The notes below the pieces were generated by a model. The model saw nothing but the letters and a program-made list of their open reading frames with translations. It did not search any database and was not told the origin of the DNA. This document shows, in pieces, positions 56,049-64,000 of a DNA stretch of 64,000 nucleotides. Position 1 is the first letter of the stretch. Each line of letters opens with the position of its first letter. The position numbers were made by a program, and so were the translations under genes. The stretch comes from Ophiobolus disseminans. Its lineage: Eukaryota; Ascomycota; Dothideomycetes; Pleosporales; Phaeosphaeriaceae. Where the stretch lies: contig MU006224.1 of NCBI GenBank assembly GCA_010093685.1, positions 464,476-528,475 on the forward strand, written 5' to 3'.

Positions 56049-57532
56049 GAGTGCTTCACGCCAACGACATCAGCTTCAGCCTCCTCGGTGGTGATGGTTT
56101 CTCGACCAGTCTTGTAGATTGGTAGAAGAAGAAGTCTGCACAGTATGATCATCAAACAAGGAGACGCTGCTCAATCGTCTGTCGGAACGACCTCCTAAAC
56201 TCATCATTGTCGAACGGCACCCCGACTTGCACCATTCGAGAGCCGCTACCAGGCCTAAAGCGAACCATTTTTCATGGAAGCTACCTAGGTACATGACGCT
56301 CCACCTGATCGTCAAACCTTCCAACGGATCAGTGCGCTACAATTCCCAGAGCAACCTTCACCGGCCAAACATCCCGCTAGTACACACGAACAAGAGCTGT
56401 GCACCTGCATACCGGATAATCCGCGGCTTTCCCGACAGGAAGCGCGACAGAACCTCCCCCCACGCTATCACTTCGAATAGATCCGCTCCGCCCTGTATGA
56501 CGGTCTCTCTCAAATTGTCACCTGCGCCACCGAGCCCAGTTCGAACGTCGATTGCTACAGCGAGCCTGGCTCTGCCGGATCCACTATTGAGAAGCCGTCT
56601 AACATGCTTTTGATGAAGTGGAGATTGTCAAACAGCCGTGTAATATGAGTGGCGAAGCACACCAGATCCAAGCCTGTTCTTGGGCATACGATAAGACACA
56701 GGCGGAGACTACGTTGGAACAGACAGACAATGAAACACGACTTCCATTTTTGTGCAGCCTCCCGAGGTCCCAATGTCGTCGGAGACGATCGATGGTATAG
56801 TGTCGCGCTTCTTTATATTTCAGTTTTGTGGGGTTCATGGAAAGGCCCGAACGAGTGCGTTGGGAGCACAAGTCAATTGGATGTGGATTTGTAGGACAGG
56901 TTCATTATGCTGTCTCGGTGCTGAGGGCAGCATGTGATGTGTTCGGTAATCTGTTGTAATACATTCTCGGAAATCGGAGCCGGGAGCTTGAGTTTGTGTT
57001 TGCTTGATTTGTTCGGGGCTGTATTCGCTCTTGTTTTGTCGTATTATTCCTAGGTAGATTGAAGTTTGAGGCTTAAAAGCACAATTTCCATTCTGTCAGA
57101 ATCCGGCCAAATCTCTAGGGTTTTCGTGAAGTGATGCCAGGATACCTAGGTACAGTATGCTATGTCGAGCGATGAAGTTCAGCTTGCAGACCCACAACGG
57201 GTGTCGTGTACCACGGCAGGACCATTTCAGTCATATCGAAGTTCGCAACAACAAGTCACACGAGCCATAAAAGGATGTATCGTTGCACGGTACAATATCG
57301 TGAAGAGCTAGAGACAACCAGCCGAACGGGTGATACACCGGAAAAGGACGAGGCAAATATCATGAGCATAACAGGCAATCTGTGAGATGCATCATGCCGG
57401 ATTAGTGAGATGAGGAACAGGTGCCCCAACATGTTCACCGGACGTTAGCAAAGACGTAAATAAGCGTATAAAGAGCGCCCGTATGCCCAGGACGAAAGCA
57501 CACTCAACAGCAAGACCATTCCGACAATCAAC
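56049..57532. other. Spacer with a degraded coding-like segment
   Basis: About 1.5 kb without a supported gene. On the minus strand, 56640-56400 reads as protein-like in one frame (RARLAVAIDVRTGLGGAGDN, LRETVIQGGADLFEVIAW). It continues protein-like in another frame (EVLSRFLSGKPRIIRYAGAQ), with no ATG and with stops beyond. This may be a gene remnant of unknown family or chance. The final 100 bases are the promoter of the secreted-protein gene. Confidence 0.4.
57467..57473 (+). promoter_or_regulatory. Putative TATA box
   Basis: TATAAAG lies 60 bp upstream of the ATG at 57533, a usual spacing for a short leader. TATA promoters in fungi are common in tightly regulated genes. Confidence 0.4.
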
Positions 57533-58185
57533 ATGTCATTCACAAAGATGCTTTCTCATTCCATCCTCTTACTTGCCTGCTATCATGCAGCTTCTGCCAC
57601 TCCCATCGTCGCCGAGCGCTCAATGGTAGACTACCCAGAAGTTGTCCCTGGTCCTGGCCTTCCCTCGCTTGCGTCGCTCAACATCACGTCGGCCGAGCTG
57701 TACGAGATAGCTTCCCAGCATAGTGGTATGTACTTCATATACCCACATTTGAGCAGAACAACACAGCTCGCTAACATTGTAAAAATCAGACACGGCAAGC
57801 GCCATGGGCAACGTCCCAACCACATGCGGCGGCGAACTCTACGCTCCGTATAGCCACGTCGACGCCTGCCGTGAATACCTCGACAAGCTGGGTCGGCAAG
57901 ATTGCGTTGTTCCTGACAAAGGTCGCCAGGTGCTCTGCATAGCCGGAGAAGCACAGGTTTATGCAGAGAGTCTGTCTGGCAGGGACGAAACTGCGTGGTG
58001 GTAGGTGTTTGTTGTTGTCAATACGTGGCATATAATCTGGGATGAACGGTTGCTAATGCTTGGGTAGCTCGAATGTGGCTTTCGGCGTGTCATTGATCAT
58101 GTTTGACTGCAAGAACGCGGAGAAGGTCGCTGGTTATACATCAGCGTTGTGGAATAATAATGTCTTGGTTCGTGTCTTCGGATGA
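57533..58185 (+). CDS. Small secreted cysteine-containing protein
   Basis: Three exons (57533-57725, 57790-58000, 58068-58185) give 173 residues. Introns start GTATGT and GTAGGT, carry GCTAAC and GCTAAT, and end ATCAG and GGTAG. Residues 1-22 form a signal peptide (MSFTKMLSHSILLLACYHAA, then SA). The mature part has six Cys, enough for three disulfides: PTTCGGELYAP, VDACREYLDKLGRQDC, VLCIAGEAQVY, AWCSNVAFGV and LIMFDCKNAEK. It ends GYTSALWNNNVLVRVFG. No named family is recognised. Secretion is well supported by the leader; a role outside the cell, in defence or host interaction, is only inferred. It is convergent with the pyroglutamyl peptidase gene. Confidence 0.8.
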
Positions 58186-58270
58186 GGGTGTAACATTCGT
58201 CTGTGGGTCTCGATGCAAAGTCAACCCTTATCGAGATGCTTGTGTGATCAGCAGTCGATCACAATAAAAG

Positions 58271-58346
58271 CGTGGAGCTCAACCAAAGCGCGAATACTAA
58301 AAACAAACCGTGGAGTTCAACCCAAGCGCGATTACTTGAAACAATG
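58271..58346. repeat. Two-copy tandem repeat, 38-bp unit
   Basis: 58271-58308 and 58309-58346 match at 31 of 38 positions without gaps; each begins CGTGGAG and contains AAGCGCGA. It sits in the short spacer between two convergent genes, just beyond the peptidase stop codon. Confidence 0.75.
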
Positions 58347-58350
58347 CATA

Positions 58351-59297
58351 TCATCCCAATTGCGTAGTCGTATCATCCACCTGAACATCTCGTGCCTCAT
58401 TCCTTCCTTGATCATGGACAATCGTCGGATCCACAGCCCCGTTCTTGCGCTTACTCTCAACAAGCGCCTTGATCAGCGCAACAGCGACATCCCACCCTTC
58501 TCTTTGATCGTCTTCACTTTGAGTAAGGTCCGGACAATGCATGAAAGCGACCGGTCTCTCATCCTCCTTGATCGAGTAGTAATGCGCCAGAGAGTTGTAA
58601 TACGTGAAACCGCACAAGAAGTTTCCGGCATCCGGGCTGAGTCGGACATCTGGTGTGTCCTCGTATTCCGCGGTACCTTCGACAGAAGAGTAGCCAAGGT
58701 TTGCTTTCCATCTTGCGAGTACATCCGAGGTGTCGAATGAAGTTTTCAGAACAGTTGGATACTTTGAGGCTGGGAATCTCTTCTCCGCGGCTGTATCAGG
58801 GAAACGCTCGCCATCGACATCTGGAATGAAGCCGTAGCCTCTTCCGTGAGCACCTTGTTCAAGCGTAAAGAACTTTCGGCCTGCAGCTAGCCCGATGTGA
58901 AGAATTACATCTGGTTCCGGCCGAAGTAGATTTGCAGGCGGTAGTAGTTTGGGAACCAGTTCGGCGACATTATTGTAAGCCACGCGGATGGCTTCATGAT
59001 GTACATGGATATGTATAGGTGTAGGATTCGTCGGGGAGGACGGAATCAGAGCAGGTAGTGTAGAAGCAATCTCCCATGACGAGTTTCTAGGTAATCGTAG
59101 GAGGAATGGCTGTTACGAATTAGCTCAGCGCAAAAAGTTTCGAACCCACAACGTGACTCTGATAACGACCAAGACCTAGTGTCCATGGTAGCAAGATGCC
59201 CACTTACTCCAAACCCAGTCACCAAAACCGTGACCGGCTTCTCGCCTTCTTCCCCAGGAGGTTGCCGCGCGGCATAGGACTCCCCGATGGCGCGCAT
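58351..59297 (-). CDS. Pyroglutamyl peptidase I (family C15)
   Basis: Two exons (59297-59208, 59109-58351) give 282 residues; an in-frame Met at 59360 would add 21. The enzyme removes an N-terminal pyroglutamate from peptides in the cytosol. The family start KPVTVLVTGFG is split from PFLLRLPRNSSWEIASTLPA by a 98-nt intron (GTAAGT to AACAG). Likely catalytic residues are the Glu in GLAAGRKFFTLEQGAHG, the Cys in DAGNFLCGFTYYNSL and the His in RPVAFMHCPDL. There is an acidic insert of ~45 residues before the Cys, and the C-terminus runs on past the catalytic His, so it is longer than the bacterial enzyme (~215). There is no signal peptide. Confidence 0.87.
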
Positions 59298-59360
59298 GGA
59301 TCGTATATCCTCAACTTTAATGTCACACTGAACAACAGGGGAAGTCGACCTGATAATCAT

Positions 59361-60032
59361 TAGCCACGCTCGACGAGAGACGGACCGATTCCGATGCGAG
59401 GCGTTTGCGACGGCAACGATGAACGAGGTGCCATGACGCGCTTTGCAGTGAAAGCTCAGGACTTCAAACTTACTAATTTGAGCAAGAGAACGATAGAGAT
59501 GTTGCTTAAGATTGTAGTCCAGCAGCTGGTACGTTCATGGTAAACAGATGACGTGATTGAGGTCATGGAGATACCGGTACCCCGGCATTTCGGTTAGCTC
59601 GAGCAAGTTGCGCAAGTCTAGAATCCTTTAAGTGCTAAACCAAGCTATTCGCGTTCCGAAGTTTGTGATCCCCACATGTCCACCCCACACTTCGCACGAA
59701 GAGTCCGCGCCGCGAAAGGCTTGACTTAAGCATGTGTTTGAAGGGAGTTGCCATCGGCTAATGCACCTTAAGACCACTCAGAAAACTCGGGTTTCTGATC
59801 TCTGGATGGCCCACAGATGATTTCATGCCGGCTACTGCACTGCGCCGGATCTCCAACCTGAGCTTTCGTGTTGTGCGTCATCGGATGCAGCCTTTCGGCT
59901 GGAATTCGTGGTAAGTATGGAAGAGCCGCAACTTATGCCGGTGCCATCGACGCGTGCGCTTATACATTGATCGCATATATCAGACCTCACATTCCTCACT
60001 CACTGCGGTTCTGCAACCATTGAGACTACAAA
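59361..60032. other. Divergent promoter region
   Basis: Between the pyroglutamyl peptidase and the FAD monooxygenase genes. AT-rich TATAC and CATATAT stretches lie at 59960-59985. No gene is seen. Confidence 0.5.
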
Positions 60033-61352
60033 ATGGCGACACCCGAATCCACGAAGAAGCCGTTCAACCTCGCGATCGTAGGCGGCGGCATTTCAGGCCT
60101 TACACTCGCGATCACACTTCTCCAATACGATGTCGACTTCACGATCTACGAAGCGGCCCCTCATTTCGGTGAGATAGGGGCTGGCGTTGCATTCGGCCCC
60201 AACGCTGGGCGCGCCATGGAGCTCATGTCCCCGAAAATACTGGATGCGTTCAAGACGTGCAAGACGGGAAATGTATGGGAAAGCAAACACAACAGCTGGT
60301 TCACAATTCGCGCAGGTGACGCGCGAAGGGCAGACAAGGACGGATTTGTGAGGCCCGGCAAGAAAGTGGGCGACGAGCTGTTCGATATCCCGCTAACGGG
60401 CGGCGGCGGGCGAGGAGGCGTTTACCGAGCACAGTTCCTGGATGAGCTTGTTAAGGCAATCCCGGATGGCATCGCCAAGTTCGACAAGAGGATGGTCGAT
60501 TTGGAAGAAGCAAATGATGGGTCTGGGGACATGATAATACACTTTGCGGACGGATCAAAGGCTCAACACAACGCAGTAATCGGGTGTGACGGAATCAAGT
60601 CCAAGGCTAGACCATGGCTTCTTGGAGAGAACGATCCTGCGTCGCAGGCGTTCTTCTCTGGGAAGTACGCCTATCGAGGCTTGATACCCATGGATGAAGC
60701 TGTGGAGATACTAGGCGCAGAGGTCGCACAGAACAGTCAAATGTTCTTAGGATACCACGGGCACCTGCTCACATTCCCGATCCAACAGGGCAAGACCATG
60801 AATGTCGTTGCCTTTAATTCGCGCGAAACATGGAACGACGAGAAGTGGGTCGTATCGACATCGAAAGAAGAGATGGAAGCCGACTTTGCTGAATGGGGCG
60901 GGCATGTCCAGAAGATCGTCGGAGCAATGCAAAAGCCTGATATCTGGGCGTTGTTCATGCATAAGCCCTGCAACACATTCACGAAGGGACGCGTGTGTCT
61001 GCTTGGTGACGCAGCTCATGCGACGACTCCACACCAGGGTGCCGGTGCCGGAATGTGCATAGAGGACTCGTTCATCATGGCCAACTTGATCAAGGAAGCG
61101 AAGAGTGTGGAAGACCTACCACGAGCGTTCCGCGCCTTCGACCAGGTACGAAGAGAGCGGACACAGAAGAATGTTAAAACTAGTCAGGAGGCGGGTATGC
61201 TGTATGATTTCGAGCTATATGGTGACGATCTCGATAAGATTCAGGAGAACTTCGTGAAGAGGATGGGCTGGATCTGGGATATCAATCTCGAGGAGCAGTT
61301 GGAGGAGGCAAAGGACATTTTCCATGGTAATAGCGCAAAGACGAGGCTGTGA
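60033..61352 (+). CDS. FAD-dependent monooxygenase (salicylate hydroxylase-like)
   Basis: A single-exon frame of 439 codons. Group A flavin monooxygenases use NAD(P)H and O2 to hydroxylate aromatic or related substrates. The FAD-binding GxGxxG is VGGGISGLTLA (17-22), followed by an acidic ribose-binding Glu in FTIYEAA. The DG motif is AVIGCDGIKSKAR. The GD motif is RVCLLGDAAHATTPHQGAGA, with the family's MCIEDSFIMANLI after it. The middle region GKYAYRGLIPMDE is typical of salicylate hydroxylase-like fungal proteins. The substrate cannot be told from sequence. Its stop codon lies 3 bp from that of the next gene on the opposite strand. Confidence 0.9.
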   Translation: MATPESTKKPFNLAIVGGGISGLTLAITLLQYDVDFTIYEAAPHFGEIGAGVAFGPNAGRAMELMSPKILDAFKTCKTGNVWESKHNSWFTIRAGDARRADKDGFVRPGKKVGDELFDIPLTGGGGRGGVYRAQFLDELVKAIPDGIAKFDKRMVDLEEANDGSGDMIIHFADGSKAQHNAVIGCDGIKSKARPWLLGENDPASQAFFSGKYAYRGLIPMDEAVEILGAEVAQNSQMFLGYHGHLLTFPIQQGKTMNVVAFNSRETWNDEKWVVSTSKEEMEADFAEWGGHVQKIVGAMQKPDIWALFMHKPCNTFTKGRVCLLGDAAHATTPHQGAGAGMCIEDSFIMANLIKEAKSVEDLPRAFRAFDQVRRERTQKNVKTSQEAGMLYDFELYGDDLDKIQENFVKRMGWIWDINLEEQLEEAKDIFHGNSAKTRL

Positions 61353-61355
61353 ACT

Positions 61356-62851
61356 CTAATCAATAAAATCGTCCCGCCTGGCGAAGAGCTCCTTAAGCAC
61401 ATCGTCCGTCTTCGCTCCAATCGCGTTGTGGTACATGCTGTTCGTAACGAATGGCTTGCAGTTCTTCATGGTGCGTGCTGTCTCCATGCTGAGATCAAAG
61501 TCCACGTACATGTCATCCATATACACAGCCGCGTATGTGGGAACTTCGTTCTTTTTCAGTTGCTCCACATCATACAGCTTCGGCCAGTCCTTCTCTTCGG
61601 CAAGGAGATTCCCGACGGTCTTCAGCTTCTTGAGCTCCGGATACGTGTCGAACATGAATGGATATATCATTTCTCCCGTAAAGTAGACCGGCTTGTCGTT
61701 CTCAACGTTTTGAAGTGAGAATTCGGGGTACTTCTCCAAGAGTCGTTCAGCGCTCCAATTCGACGCTTCGCCTTGACAGTACGTTGGCTCGTGGAGCAAT
61801 GCGTAGATGACATTTGTGTCCCACGACTGCGCAGCTTCAAGCGTGAGCACGGTGGGGCGTGTCAAATGTCCGAATTGCGTCAGGTCCGTGTCGGCACGAA
61901 GCACTAACTGATGCACATCGTCAAAGCCTCCATGCTTGCCAAAGTAGATCCCGAGTTGAAGAAAGCGTCTCGCAGACATGTATCCTTCGCCGCCCTGTAC
62001 CCGAACTGTGGTGTCACCAAAGCGGCTGAGTAGTTTGACGATGCGGTGGACGCGTGCGACATCTTCGGGGTACTTTGCATAGTATCCTTCGTTACGTTGC
62101 TTGACTCGTTCGTACAGCCTCTCATACACCTCATCCCCGTTGTTGCGCAGAGGTGGCAGACCGCCAAAAAGGAACGCTTCTTTGATACCTTCAGGGTAGA
62201 ACGAGAGATAGGTGGTACTGCAGAAACCGCCGAAGGACTGACCCATTATTGACCTTGGTGTATGAAGTCAGTGTTTGTCTCACATGTAATTCAAACATAC
62301 ACCTACTTACCACTTCTTTTTGTCTTCGGGATAGTTGACAGTGAGTGCTTGACGAATCGCCTCGCAGTCCTTCACAATGCTGTCTGCGCGGAATGACTTC
62401 AAGTAATCCGCCTGGACTTTCTCGTCCCCACGGAGCTGTAGGCTCGACTGTGAAATGGCCGTCGAAAGCCCAGTTCCGCGCTGATCCAACATCAGGACTT
62501 GATATCCTTTATCGAGAATCGTAGGAACCCATGACACATTCTGCGGGCTGCGGCACTCAAATCCTGGTCCACCTTGAAGATACACTAGCCATGGCAGTTG
62601 AATTTTCTGAACATCCTGGTGAGACGTTGAAGTGTAGTCGGCCGGCTTTTCAGCTTTCAATGCCGATCGCGCGAACAATTGAATGGTCCCAGACGCAGGG
62701 TTGTTGTAATCACGAGGCACCTGAAAGAAGTGCTCTGTGATGCGGAGCTTCCCTAGCTTGTGTAAGTGCATCGGAGTGCAGAATCACACGTTGAAAACTT
62801 ACCAGGAACCAAGTGGCTCCGCTGCTCGAGAATCTTCGCTGCTTGTATCAT
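61356..62851 (-). CDS. Prolyl aminopeptidase-like alpha/beta hydrolase (S33)
   Basis: Three exons (62851-62803, 62752-62311, 62253-61356) give 462 residues. S33 prolyl aminopeptidases remove N-terminal proline from peptides. The order is RSHLVPGKLRITEHFFQVPR, the oxyanion-hole motif LVYLQGGPGFECRSP, LMLDQRGTGLST, and the nucleophile elbow GQSFGGFCSTTYLSFYPEG with Ser170. A likely acidic residue is in AVYMDDMYVDFDLS and the His in SNSMYHNA-like TNSMYHNAIGAK. The DQRGTG motif is characteristic of this peptidase group. Exon 1 encodes only 17 residues. The second exon was joined at GCTAG|GG because this gives the family's PGKLRITEH. No signal peptide, so cytosolic. Confidence 0.87.
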
Positions 62852-63153
62852 CGTAGCGTATGTTTGGGTGACGGAGCTGCAGCCGCGGAAGGTGAATGTT
62901 AACGGCCGTTATCGATAAGAACACCTACTGTCGCCCCTTCACAAACTCGACCACTCCTCGTATACTGACTGCATAGTTGACAAACTGGACTCAACATCAT
63001 CACACCTTCCATATCACCTCTGATCACTAGCAACGCTCAACTTATCTAGTGTCGTGACTATCTTCGCTCTTCGGAGGTTGAGTTTTCCGCCAACTGTGGG
63101 GTGATTTTGTAGTCACTTCAGATCCATCAACTTCGACACAAATCTAACACAAA

Positions 63154-64000
63154 ATGGCAAAAGACAAAAAGAAGGTAGGCAATAAGGCAGCTGTAAAAGC
63201 CGCTAAAGCCGCAAAGCAAGAGAAGAAGGCCGGTAAGAAGGACAAAAAGGTGGCGACAAAGGTTCAAGAAGTCGATTCGGATGCGGAAGAAGTGGATCTC
63301 GATGCTGTGTTGGCACAGTATGCGAAAGAGCAAGAAAAGTTCCTGGCTATCACTGAGATTCCGAGCGAGTATGTCATCTCTGGCTCCTTTGTTGTGGCTT
63401 CAACTAATCATTTCTGTAGACCACCAGCCGCAAGGAGTTCTGCAACCATCATTGCAAGTCCTGCAAACGAAAATGAATTGTTCTTATTTGGTGGCGAGTA
63501 CTACAACGGCGCAACAGCAAAGTTCTTCAATGACTTGCTCGTTTACAACATCAAGCAGGATTCTTGGAAGAAGGTTACGTCACCTAACTCGCCACTACCA
63601 CGATCCGGACACGCCTGGTGTCGAGGTGCAAATACAAAAGATATATACCTCTTCGGTGGCGAGTTCAGCTCTCCAAAACAGGGCACCTTCTATCATTACA
63701 ACGACTTCTGGAAGCTAGATCCCACGAACAGAGAATGGTCGAGAGTAGAAGGGAAGAGCAAGACATCTGCACCACCGGCACGCAGTGGACATCGCATGGT
63801 CGGCTATAAGCAGTACATCATCTTGTTTGGAGGCTTTCAAGACACATCTGTGACGACAAAGTACCTCAACGATCTATGGATCTACGACTGCATCAACTTC
63901 ACCTGGCATGCTCCAAAGTTGCAAGCCGGGCGCGCAGCTCCTGATGCACGATCGAGTTTCACGCTCCTGCCGCACGAACAAGGTGCAGTCATATATGGGG
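63154..64000 (+). CDS. Kelch-repeat protein, KEL3/KLHDC4 type, 3' end missing
   Basis: Exon 1 is 63154-63368 and exon 2 runs from 63420 past the right edge; 265 residues are visible. The 51-nt intron starts GTATGT and ends TGTAG. The Lys-rich start (MAKDKKKVGNKAAVKAAKAA) and LDAVLAQYAKEQEKFLAITE resemble KLHDC4 and yeast Kel3. Kelch blades follow: ENELFLFGGEYYNGATAKFF, then KDIYLFGGEFSSPKQGTFYH and YNDFWKLDPTNREWSRVEG, then ARSGHRMVGYKQYIILFGGF and LNDLWIYDCINFTWHA. A beta-propeller scaffold is expected. Function is poorly known even in yeast. Confidence 0.9.
   Translation, partial: MAKDKKKVGNKAAVKAAKAAKQEKKAGKKDKKVATKVQEVDSDAEEVDLDAVLAQYAKEQEKFLAITEIPSEYVISGSFVVASTNHFCRPPAARSSATIIASPANENELFLFGGEYYNGATAKFFNDLLVYNIKQDSWKKVTSPNSPLPRSGHAWCRGANTKDIYLFGGEFSSPKQGTFYHYNDFWKLDPTNREWSRVEGKSKTSAPPARSGHRMVGYKQYIILFGGFQDTSVTTKYLNDLWIYDCINFTWHAPKLQAGRAAPDARSSFTLLPHEQGAVIYG

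Noticed and set aside
56227..56613. Plus-strand open frame of 128 codons
   Set aside because: Basic, Pro/Ser-rich composition with no motif; antisense to the more protein-like minus-strand segment.
59110..59207. tRNA-like box B (GGGTTCGAAA) on the minus strand within the peptidase intron
   Set aside because: The stem that should pair with GTGGG is absent and no acceptor stem or D arm can be built, so it looks like chance.
1..64000. CRISPR arrays, insertion sequences, complete transposons, rRNA
   Set aside because: None seen; no regularly spaced repeats, transposase-like or reverse-transcriptase-like frames, and the gene style is eukaryotic.

Overview
This window looks like nuclear DNA of a filamentous ascomycete (Pezizomycotina). 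Genes lie on both strands with 0.3-1.5 kb spacers and have short introns (about 45-250 nt). Those introns start GTAAGT/GTACGT-like, carry CTAAC/CTGAC branch motifs and end in CAG/TAG/AAG. HET-domain genes, a Zn2Cys6 regulator, a CaaX-ending Skt5/Chs4 chitin synthase activator and small secreted proteins fit that group. I cannot fix the genus; the gene style is compatible with Dothideomycetes, which is inference. Exon joins were worked out by hand from frame, splice signals and family fit.

Layout. 0-5 kb: a possible gene start running off the left edge, an unrecognised 725-residue protein, and a cysteine-rich single-pass membrane protein. 5-13 kb: MED14, ATG22 and HOP2. 13-24 kb: a MIT-AAA ATPase (SAP1/YTA6 type), the mitochondrial iron carrier MRS3/4, mitochondrial asparaginyl-tRNA synthetase, a fungal PARG-like protein and COA6. 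24-33 kb: SYS1, a new small secreted-protein candidate, TFIIIC tau131 (TFC4) and an intact HET protein. 33-48 kb: a same-strand run of APC2, an F-box protein, SMC6 and CHS4/SKT5. 48-54 kb: ASF1 and a Zn2Cys6 transcription factor transcribed divergently. 54-63 kb: an accessory-looking stretch with a HET pseudogene carrying three in-frame stops, a six-cysteine secreted protein, a pyroglutamyl peptidase, an FAD monooxygenase and an S33 aminopeptidase. 63-64 kb: a KEL3/KLHDC4-type kelch gene cut by the right edge.

Most genes are unrelated housekeeping functions (transcription, chromatin, cell cycle, mitochondria, trafficking) and share no pathway. I saw no clear novel multigene system. The best leads are: two GC-AG introns (ASF1 and the Zn2Cys6 gene); a farnesylation box present only after a 46-nt intron is removed (CHS4); the HET pseudogene whose stops all fit C-to-T or G-to-A changes, with an 83-bp-period duplication ending at its start; two small secreted proteins; and a peptidase/oxidase neighbourhood at 58-63 kb.
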